Shown here: positions 56,299 to 64,000 of the stretch, piece by piece
Layout: each line of letters opens with the position of its first letter
Numbering within the stretch: position 1 is the first letter of the stretch
From: Orcinus orca
Lineage: Eukaryota > Chordata > Mammalia > Artiodactyla > Delphinidae
DNA: 64,000 bases
Direction of reading: 5' to 3'
Assembly (NCBI RefSeq): GCF_937001465.1
Contig: NC_064578.1
Span: forward strand, 42,428,006-42,492,005
Made by a program: the position numbers and the translations under genes
The notes under the pieces: model-generated
What the model was told of the DNA's origin: nothing
Database searches by the model: none
The model's input: the letters and a program-made list of their open reading frames with translations, nothing else

Positions 56299-56580
56299 GG
56301 CTTCCCTGGTGGCGCAGTGGTTGAGAATCTGCCTGCCAACGTAGGGGACACGGGTTTGAGCCCTGGTCTGGGAAGATCCCACATGCCGCGGAGCAACTAG
56401 GCCCGTGAGCCACAGCTGCTGAGCCTGCACGTTTGGAGCCTGTGCTCCGCAACAAGAGAAGCCCACACACCGTGATGAAAAGTGGCCCCCGCTCGCTGCA
56501 ACTAGAGAAAGCCCTGGCACGGAAACGAAGACCCAATACAGCCAAAAATAAATTAATTAATTTAAAAAAATCAAAAAAAA
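56299..56580 (+). mobile_element. CHR SINE, LONG form with SHORT-form features
   Basis: The head carries 'cgcagtggttgaga' and the middle carries 'ctgagcctgcacgtttgga', as in the SHORT form, but the 3' half is the LONG-form body ('ctcgctgcaactagagaaag'). Perfect 13-bp TSD 'aatgaaagtgtag' (56286-56298 and 56581-56593). Confidence 0.95.
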
Positions 56581-57559
56581 AATGAAAGTGTAGGCATCAC
56601 TATAGATCCTAAAAGGATAATATGAAGATATTGTGAACAACTTTATGTCAACAGATTTGACATCTCAGATGAAATAGACAAGTTCCTTGAAAATACAACT
56701 TTCCTAAACCAACACAGGAGGAAGTACAGTCTCAGTATCACCCTGTTAAAGAAGTTGAAACTAATTTAAAATCTTCTGTAAAGAAAATTCTAGACTATTT
56801 GCTTTACTGATAAATTCTACCATTTAGGGAAGAAATAATTTTACCAATCTTACACAAACTCTTTGAGAGAATAAAAGAAGAACACTTCCTAACCAGATAA
56901 CAAAGGGAAGCTGAGATACCAAAACCTAAATGGTATCTAAATGAAATCAATACAAGAAAATAAAATTACAGCTAATTTCCCTGAACATATATGTAAAAAT
57001 CCTTAACATAGTATTAGCAGTGGAAGCCAGCAGTTCATAAAAAGGATATTACATAATGACATCTCAGGAATGCAAAGATGTTTTAACATTTGAAAATCAT
57101 TAGTAATTTACCACATTAACAGAATAAAGGCGAAAAACTGCAATCCCAAGAGATACAGAACAGGCATTTGGTAAAATTCAATACCCATTTATCAACAACT
57201 AAGGAATAGGAGGGAGTTTCCTAATCTGAACAGTGAAATGAAAAGCTTACACACATAATGGTGGGATAATGAATGCTTTTCCCTTGAGGTAAGGAATAAA
57301 GCAAAAGAATTGTCTTATTTCATGTAGTGTTGTTCTAGAGGTCCTAGTCAGTCCAGTGAGGCAAGAAAATAAATAAATAAATAAAAGATTTAGAGATTGG
57401 AAAGGCAGAGCTAAAAATGTCATTATTTGAAGGTGACATGATTGTGTATGTAGAAAATGCAAAGGAATATTCAAGCTACTGGAATGAATAAGTGAATTTA
57501 GCATGGTAAGGGAATACATGGTAAATATACAAAAATCAACTGTATTTTTGTATTCAGAC

Positions 57560-57775
57560 CAGACAGTTTGGCAAACTATGGCCTGTGGACCAAATCCCAC
57601 CAGCCTCCTGTTTTACTGGAATACAGCCATACCCATTTATTTACATGTGGTCTGTGGCTGCTTCTACACTACAAGGGCAGAGTTGTATAGTTATAACAGA
57701 GAGCATATGGCCTGAAAAGCCTAGAATATTTTATTTACCATCTGGCTACTTATAGATAAAGTTTGCAGATCTAGA
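57560..57775 (+). repeat. hAT-type nonautonomous DNA transposon remnant
   Basis: 'cagtttggcaaactatggcc' at the left and 'gataaagtttgcagatctag' at the right form partial inverted ends. The interior reads 'tggaatacagccatacccat' and 'gagcatatggcctgaaaagc'. It is a common mammalian MER element, but I cannot name the subfamily with confidence. Confidence 0.6.
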
Positions 57776-57884
57776 ACAAATTATTGGTAAATGAAATAAA
57801 AAGTGCAACACAGCTTACAATAGCACCAATAACATCAGATACCCAGGAATGAATGTAACAAAAGATAGTATTTGAAAATCTCTA

Positions 57885-58113
57885 TGTGGTTCTCAGTGGA
57901 GGGGAGTTCATTTTACCCCCCTCCCTCAGGGGACATTTGGTAATGCCTGGAGACATTTTTGTTTGTCACAACTGGGTGATACTACTAGCATCTAATGGGT
58001 AGAGGCCAGGGATGCTACTTAACATCCTACAATGCATGGGACAACCCCTCTCAACAAAAAATTATCTGGCCCAACACGTCAGTAGTGCTGAAGTTGAGAA
58101 AACTCTGCTCTAC
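57885..58113 (+). repeat. MER20-type DNA transposon
   Basis: 'gtggttctcagtggagggga', 'aggggacatttggtaatgcc', 'gggtagaggccagggatgct', 'tcagtagtgctgaagttgag' follow a MER20 consensus from end to end. It lies inside the old L1. Confidence 0.75.
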
Positions 58114-58680
58114 AATAAAAATCACAGAACACTGCTGAGAGAATTTAGAGATCTAAATAAATGGAGAGTTAATCCATGCTTATGGGTTAGAATATTCAAT
58201 ATTATTTTTATGATGACACTTTCCCCAGAATTGGTTTACAGGTTGAACACAATCCTGATCAAAATCCCATCACACTTTAAAAATAGAAATTGACATGCTG
58301 ATTCTAATATTTGTATGGAAATACAAAATCTATAATAGCCAAACTACTCTTGAAGAAAGAGGAAGTTTGAGGTATACACCCAATTTCAAGATTCAGAACA
58401 GGGAATTATTGATATAAGAATACACAGATATACCAGGGTAAAGAATAGAGAGTACAGAAATAGACCTACTTAAATGCTGATTTAAGACAAAGATGCCAGT
58501 GCAGTTCAATGGAGAAGGGGAAATCTTTATTGTTTTGTTTTGTTTTTTTTGTGAATGATTATAAATTTCACTTTCATTTTCCTGTGGATAGAAGGGGAAA
58601 TCTTTTTAACAAATGATCTTGCAGCAGCTAGATATCTATTTGGAAAAAATTAACAATGACCCCTGCCTCACACTCTACAT

Positions 58681-60187
58681 GAAAAATAATTTGAGATAAA
58701 TCAATAGCAGCAATGGCACAAGGGAGGTGGGTGTAGTATGACTGGGAAGTCAGAAAAGAGACGGAGGATATAGAAGAGTTTGCTCATGGGGTTGGGTGGC
58801 GGTGGGGAGGCAGGCGCAAGCAGTGGGAGATTGAGTCAGAGCAGGATGGAGGTTGAATACGCATCATCAGAGTGGTTTATGTCTTGGTCGTTACCCAGAA
58901 ATACTAGGGATAATGGGATAGATTCAGCATCCCACAGAATTATTGAGAGCAGTAGTTTCAACATTTCTGGGGATGTTGTGGGAGGTTATATTAGGCCTCT
59001 CCTTAGCTGGCTGGGACTGCAGCCTGAATGGATTACACCTCTAAAGGAGTCCCATTCATTCTTATTGTCTGAGGTACTTTGCTGAGTTCTGATGCCCCGT
59101 TTTAAGAGAGATATGAACAACTAGAATTTATTAAATTAGGAGAAGTCAAAAGAGGCAAGGCTTAAAGAGCATGTGAAGATGAGAATTGTTGAAGGAACTA
59201 GAGTTGCTTAGCTTGGAAATTAGAAGATGTGAGGAACATGATCATAATCTTCAAGTAATTTAAAAGCAGGTAGTTAAACTTCTGTTGTGGAACAAAGAGG
59301 TGTAAATGAGTAATGAGAAAAGAGGTAGGCAGATAAGGGGGAGGACCTTATAAACTAAGGTAAATAGTTTGAACTTTTTTCTTGAGGGCAGTGGAAAGCC
59401 ATCAGAGAGTCCTAAGCACTGTAGTGATGTGATTATTTTTGTTTCATAAAAGATTATTCTCAGTACCACTTTCATACTGGATTTAGAGGTGGGGGAAGAG
59501 GGGCTATTGAAACAGTTCCTGCTAGAGAAAACCTATGTATATTAAATATTAAGAAGAGAGCACAGCATATGGAAAGTGATTGATCCATAAATTCTGAAGA
59601 AATGTAGAAAAGAAGATTGACATAACCTAGTATAGCAAAGGTCCTTTCCTCATATTTTGTTCCTCATATTACCAGAACTTTTTGTGGTTGCTTTAGGCAG
59701 AATGCAGCCCCACAATACTTTACTGAGGGGAGGCATTAAAAAGGACTGGAGTCCATTGTCCACTGCCTTGGAAATGCTGGAAAAGCTCTTCATAGACCTG
59801 TCTCCTGATTTGGCTATTTGTGCAGATACTTGGTGTTAAGATAATTGAACCGTAATGTTGGTATTGAATGTACCATTTCTGCTACTTCTCTATCTGATGA
59901 ACATCCTTGCTGTCCCACCTGTATAACTGTCCAGGAGAGTATTGCATATGTTAAAAAAATTGTTTGCATTCAAAGATGCTGGAGTATATATGGGCTTGCT
60001 TTTTATATATTGTCAAAAATTTCTCAAATTATTTTTTGATTCAGTTTCACTAATTTCCAGTATTATTAATTTACACAGGTGCTACAGGGAGGGACAATTA
60101 TCATTAAAATGCTGTGTTACTTTATATAATTGAAAGGTTTAAAATTTTTAAAAAAAATTTTTGTCATTCAAAAAAATTTTCTTAAAG
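58681..60187 (+). other. LSM14A intron 3, 3' part
   Basis: An antisense L2 fragment lies at about 59270-59465 ('gaccttataaactaaggtaa', 'cagtggaaagccatcagaga'), possibly extending left to 59100. Open frames 58780-59085 and 59657-59839 show no recognisable product. The last ~45 bp before exon 4 is A/T-rich with a weak pyrimidine tract. Confidence 0.55.
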
Positions 60188-60310
60188 CTGGAAGCTCCTT
60201 GACATCCTTTGGAACAGAAGCATCAAACAGCGGTACCCTGTCCCAAAGTAGTGCAGTTGGTTCTGCCTTTACACAGGATACAAGATCTCTAAAAACACAG
60301 TTATCTCAAG
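60188..60310 (+). CDS. LSM14A: LSM14A exon 4 (residues 139-179), symmetric exon
   Basis: A 123-nt exon (41 codons) that starts by completing codon 139 (G|CT, Ala) and ends with the first G of codon 180. Both junctions are phase 1, so it can be skipped without a frameshift. The peptide is A + GSSLTSFGTEASNSGTLSQS + SAVGSAFTQDTRSLKTQLSQ, a Ser/Thr/Gln-rich linker. The donor CAAG|gtaagc is strong; the acceptor ttttcttaaag| has a poor, A-interrupted tract. Compared with my memory of human LSM14A, residues 150 (Ala for Thr) and 157 (Ser for Pro) differ. Confidence 0.95.
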
Positions 60311-60717
60311 GTAAGCTGTTTTTTCCTTCAAAATTTTCTATTCTAAATTTCTATAGATAGTAGTCTTTCTCTGAATGTAAGAGCTTTTGCAGCTTGTAAC
60401 TCATATGTATAATTTCTACTTAGTTCTTTAAAAAAATTTTTAAATTGTTGTTCAATAAGTACATTATTGAATGACTTCCACTGTTCAGACTTTTTATAAT
60501 TCTTAGATCATAAAACTGAAATGGTGAACATTGTCTAAGTTTGACCTTTTTTTTTTTACAAAGCAATTATATTACTTGTATATAATACTTAAATATTACT
60601 GGTCAATCTCAGACTCACCACTGAGGATGAACTATCCTTGATGAATTTGAAATAGTAGCTGAGGAAACAAACTATTCATTATGCTGTTGCATCTTTCCTA
60701 GCATCCTCATAGAATCT
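60311..60717 (+). other. LSM14A: LSM14A intron 4, 5' end
   Basis: No repeat or gene recognised. The frame of exon 4 stays open to 60360 but is intronic after the donor. Confidence 0.6.
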
Positions 60718-60855
60718 AGAGCAGTGGCTCTCAGTGTGGACCACTCACAATCAAATCATCTGATCTGGAATGCTTCTTAAAAATGTAGATCCTGAGAACT
60801 GCTACATCAGAATCCCTGGAGCTTGGAGATCTGCATTTTAATAAGCTTAAAGGAT
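60718..60855 (+). repeat. MER5A-type DNA transposon remnant
   Basis: 'gcagtggctctcagtgtgga' at the start and 'ctgcattttaataagctt' at the end, with 'acatcagaatccctggag' between. Matches MER5A order but is truncated at the right. Confidence 0.6.
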
Positions 60856-61217
60856 CCTGTTTCATTTCTTTTTAATTTTGTTTTTCCACCAACCAGTCTC
60901 ATAACCTTCAGTGGTCCCAGGATTCTTTATCTGCTGCTAAAGTGGGTGAAACTGGCCCATTGCTTTATATGGATGTTTACTTTTAAATAAAACAATGTAA
61001 AGTCATTTCAGAAAGATGCTATTATGATCAGGACAGTATTTTTTAAAGCACTTGAGGGTAAAATCAAGCCAATGCTAAACATAATCCTGTGTATCTCACT
61101 TTAGATATTTTGAAATAGTTGTAGTTACTTTTATTCATATTGATTTAAAAAAAACTTAATTTTTAATTTTTTAACATTCTAAAGATTTTTTGTAGGTAAA
61201 TTAGAAATACACTAAGC

Positions 61218-61408
61218 GCACTGTATAGCACGGGAAGCTATATTCAATATCCTGTGATAAACCATAATGGAAAAGAATATGAAAAAGAATGTATATATAT
61301 ATAAAATATATATGTGTATATATATATGTATAACTGAATCACTTTGCTGTACAGTAGAAATTAACACAACTTTGTAAATCAACTATACTTCAATAAACTT
61401 TTTAAAAA
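61218..61408 (+). mobile_element. Very short 5'-truncated L1 with clean TSD
   Basis: About 190 bp of L1 3' end ('gaagctatattcaatatcct', 'ttgctgtacagtagaaatta', 'caactatacttcaataaact') is bounded by a perfect 15-bp TSD 'agaaatacactaagc' (61203-61217 and 61409-61423). Confidence 0.95.
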
Positions 61409-61559
61409 AGAAATACACTAAGCATAGGAAGAAAATAAAAATACCTATAATCTCACCACCCAGAAATAACAAATATTTACATCCAGACTTTCATCTAGGT
61501 TAACATAAGTGTATATTTGTGTGTGTATGTTATTGGTTTGTTAATTTTTTAAAGATTTC

Positions 61560-61735
61560 CTTCTTAGAGAAGATATTTAATCTTTTTACGCTTTAGTGTT
61601 CCATACTATAAAACAGGACTTTACTGATAAAACAACAGACTTATTGTAAGGGTTAAATTTTTTTTTAATGTATCAGTGTCCTTAACATAATGCCTGACAC
61701 ATAGAACGTGCTCAGTAGATGTTAGCTATCTTAAT
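61560..61735 (+). repeat. MIR SINE fragment
   Basis: MIR order with 'ataaaacaggactttactga', 'cttattgtaagggttaaat', 'taatgcctgacacatagaac' and 'gtgctcagtagatgttagct'. Confidence 0.7.
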
Positions 61736-62022
61736 TAATAACCAACATTAACCTTAATATTGAAGCACCAGAAGGATTCTTATTAAAATCATAACTAAGG
61801 ATTCCCTTTCTCATTGCTACTCAGCATTGTTCTGGAATTTTTAGCTATGTCAGGAATACATGAAAAAGAAATAAGAAGTATGAATATTAGAATAGCATTA
61901 TTTGCCAATGCTGACTTCCTACTTGGAATTGAGAATTCACTGAAAAACTAGAACTAATATGAGACTTAAATTAGATAGAGGTAAAATGTAGAGAATAAGT
62001 ATAAAAATCAGTAGATGTCCTA

Positions 62023-62372
62023 GGGCTTCCCCCCGTGGCTCAGTGGTTTAAGAATCCGCCTGCCAGTGCAGGGGACACGGGTTCGAGCCCTGGTCGAGGA
62101 AGATCCCACATTGCCGCAGAGCAGCTAAGCCCGTGAGCTACAACTACTGAGCCTGTGCTGTAGAGCCCGTGAGCCACAACTGCTCAGCCCGCATGCTACA
62201 ACTATTGAAGCCCATGTGCCTAGAGCCCATGCTCAGCAGTAAGAGAAGCCACAACAATGAGAGGCCTGTGCACCACAGCAAAGAGTAGCCCCTGCTCACT
62301 GCAACTAGAGAAAGCCTTTGCACAGCAGGAAGACCCAATGCAGCCAAAAATTAAATAAATTTAAAAAAAAAA
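62023..62372 (+). mobile_element. CHR SINE, LONG form
   Basis: Head altered to 'gggcttccccccgtggctca', then the full LONG body ending 'gacccaatgcagccaaaaat'. Perfect 11-bp TSD 'tagatgtccta' (62012-62022 and 62373-62383). Confidence 0.97.
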
Positions 62373-62735
62373 TAGATGTCCTAAAACCTAACCCACTAAT
62401 TATTAATGGGGATAAAAGAAGATGTTCACAATGATGAGAAATAGAAATTATATATAAAATACATAATAAGAAATATGGCCAGTCTCTATGATGAAAGATA
62501 AAAGTATAATAGAGGGACATAAAAGAAGTTACATGTAATCAAAGAAAGATATCTTATTCCTAGATAAAAAGATTTAGTATTAGGAAGACTTTATTTCTCA
62601 TAATAATTAAATTTACTGTACTTTCAATAAATCTACATGGAATAGTAAGAGAACCTAATAAAACAGATACACAGACTATCTTAAAAATAAGCATGCAAGT
62701 ATACCTAGATATGTTTTAAAAATAAAAGTAATGAG

Positions 62736-62940
62736 GGCTTCCCTGGTGGCGCAGTGGTTGAGAGTCCGCCTGCCAATGCAGGGGACACGGGTTCATGCCC
62801 CGGTCCGGGAAGATCCCACATGCCGTGGAGCGGCTAGGCCTGTGAGCCATGGCCACTGAGCCTGCACGTCTGGAGCCTGTGCTCCGCAACTGGAGAGGCC
62901 ACAACAGTGAGAGGCCCGCGTACCGCAAAAAAAAAAAAAA
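62736..62940 (+). mobile_element. CHR SINE, SHORT form
   Basis: Near-consensus SHORT form ending 'ggcccgcgtaccgc' plus poly-A. TSD 'aaaagtaatgag' (62724-62735 and 62941-62952). Confidence 0.97.
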
Positions 62941-62952
62941 AAAAGTAATGAG

Positions 62953-63539
62953 ATAGGGCTTACCTCCTTAATAAAGTATACATAAAATAAAGCAGTACAG
63001 GAATAAATTTAGAGATGAATAGAGCAAAAGTCAGAAATAGATCCAAGTATAAATAAGTAATTAGTATATGATAAAGATATTATTTTTAAATTAGTAGAGA
63101 AAGACTACTAAATGATCCATCCAATAAATGATGTTGTGAACAGACAACTGCCTGATCACTTGGAAAAGTAACTCTAGAATCCTTCCCTCATACTTAAGGC
63201 TAAAATAAGTTTTGAATAGATTAAAATGTTTTTTAAAATTTTAATTACATATTTATTAGAAGAAAGAGGTATGTTTAAAACAATGGGAGAGGCGGCCTGG
63301 GAATCTGCATTTTGATATCACCAGCTAAAATTTTTGAAGTTTATAAAATTTTAACACCTAGAATTTTCTTGTAACTGTAAGAATAAGAATGTGAAGATAA
63401 CTCGAGGGGGTGTGTTTATTATAAAAGAGCTTTTGAGTTTATTCCTAATATGTCCAGTATCACCTGTATTTCCCTGTTTATAACAAAATTGCCATCATGA
63501 TGTAGTACCAGACTTTAATTACAAAGGTTTTCAAAATAC
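62953..63539 (+). other. LSM14A intron 4, nothing recognised
   Basis: A/T-rich intron without a gene. An A-rich L1-like texture is present, but no diagnostic phrase is seen. Confidence 0.45.
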
Positions 63540-63702
63540 AGGGACTTACCTGTGGCTAAGGCTCTGTGCTCCCAATTCAGAGGGCCCAGGTTTGATCCCT
63601 GGTCAGGGAACTAGATCCCACATATTGCAACTAAAAGATCCCGCATACCATAACTAAGACCCAGTGCGGCCAAATAAATAAATATTAAAAAAAAAAAAAA
63701 CA
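63540..63702 (+). mobile_element. CHR SINE, HEAD form with extended tail
   Basis: 'agggacttacctgtggctaa' (head shortened by a few bases around the A box), 'ggtttgatccctggtcaggg', end 'gacccagtgcggccaaataa' and poly-A. The remaining 298 bp to the window edge shows nothing recognised. Confidence 0.88.
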
Positions 63703-64000
63703 GCAGTGAGTTATTACTTACTGTGATTGCCCTATCACTTGCAGTTCTGTAATATTGTGAGTCACAGGATCTTAAAGAAAAGCCTTAATGAAGTAAAGTT
63801 TTGTAAGTTTATAAGATCATTTAATGTACTATGATAAAATTACCTAAACAATAGGCTTTTCCAAAAACTTAACACTTGTTTGACAAATAAATCTGTTTAT
63901 AAGGTGATAAGTGATTACAAAATGTTTTCTCTTAGACCAAAACTTGTATAAACCAGTATGATTTCCCATTATAATCAGTGGGAAAATTACAGTGTTTCTA

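Larger units (their letters stand above)
55100..58680 (+). mobile_element. Old L1, sense orientation, carrying four younger insertions
   Basis: ORF2 text runs from 'aaagcagagctcatcaaact' (55137) through 'agacaagttccttgaaaata' (about 56677) and 'ctaaataaatggagagttaa' (about 58153). The broken frame 58012-58293 includes 'LNKWRVNPCLW' and 'ELVYRLNTILIKI', as in ORF2. Inserted are SINEs at 55803 and 56299, an hAT-type remnant at 57560 and a MER20-type element at 57885. Confidence 0.75.
22206..64000 (+). other. LSM14A: LSM14A gene (5' part; continues past right edge)
   Basis: Partial gene assembled from four exons with CDS join 22326-22446, 47350-47513, 50214-50343, 60188-60310. Splice phases agree at every junction, giving one frame of 179 codons plus one base that matches the LSM14A (RAP55) protein N-terminus. 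LSM14A is a cytoplasmic RNA-binding protein of P-bodies that works with DDX6, 4E-T and decapping factors to repress and turn over mRNA; it has also been reported as a sensor of viral nucleic acid. Introns 1-3 are 24,903, 2,700 and 9,844 bp. Remaining exons (FDF and TFG boxes, RGG repeats, 3' UTR) are not in the window. The left limit given is the uORF ATG; the true transcription start is not known. Confidence 0.93.

Noticed and set aside
58780..59085. Possible small exon or gene in intron 3
   Set aside because: A 101-codon frame without recognisable domain, splice-site context or family resemblance. It adjoins L1- and L2-derived sequence.
1..64000. CRISPR array or bacterial-type operon
   Set aside because: Regularly recurring sequences are dispersed SINEs with individual TSDs, not evenly spaced direct repeats. 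There are no ribosome-binding sites or operon-like gene runs.

Overview
This window is ordinary nuclear DNA from a mammal, very probably a cetacean and most likely a toothed whale. The evidence is about 40 tRNA-derived SINEs of the CHR type (Cetacea-Hippopotamus-Ruminant group). They carry the 5' head gggcttccctggtggcgcag or gggacttccctggtggtcc and an RNA polymerase III B-box close to GGTTCGAnyCC. Many belong to the short G+C-rich form with 'ctgagcctgcgcgtccgg' that is abundant in dolphins. The species call is an inference from these repeats.

The only protein-coding gene I can support is LSM14A (RAP55), on the plus strand. Exon 1 (CDS 22326-22446) lies in a CpG island. Exons 2 (47350-47513), 3 (50214-50343) and 4 (60188-60310) follow, each bounded by AG/GT, with compatible phases (1, 0, 1, 1). 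Together they encode residues 1-179 plus the first base of codon 180. The rest of the gene, including the FDF/TFG boxes and RGG repeats, lies beyond the right edge. Introns 1-3 are about 24.9, 2.7 and 9.8 kb.

Layout: 1-21.8 kb is intergenic and is filled with LINE-1 fragments of several ages, an ancient LINE-2 block, LTR-like fragments and CHR SINEs. 21.84-22.76 kb is the promoter CpG island, with a perfect TCTCGCGAGA palindrome, a G-quadruplex-capable run, a YY1-type motif and a tiny upstream ORF. 22.4-64 kb is the transcribed region. Intron 1 holds an L1 fragmented by later insertions (37.2-42.1 kb), a 5'-truncated L1 with a clean target-site duplication, an ERVL-type solo LTR and a long LINE-2. 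Introns 2-4 carry further L1, L2, MIR, MER5A/MER20-type DNA transposons and SINEs.

SINE forms used below: LONG form (about 280-350 bp, ending 'gacccaacgcagccaaaaataaata'), SHORT form (about 200 bp, ending 'cgcgtaccgc' then poly-A) and HEAD form (about 115-185 bp, essentially the tRNA-like head with a short tail). 'TSD' means target-site duplication.

I found no bacterial, phage, CRISPR or other novel multi-gene system. The items worth a second look concern promoter architecture, a symmetric exon 4 and the nested transposon history. Repeat family names are from memory of consensus sequences, and no database search was run.
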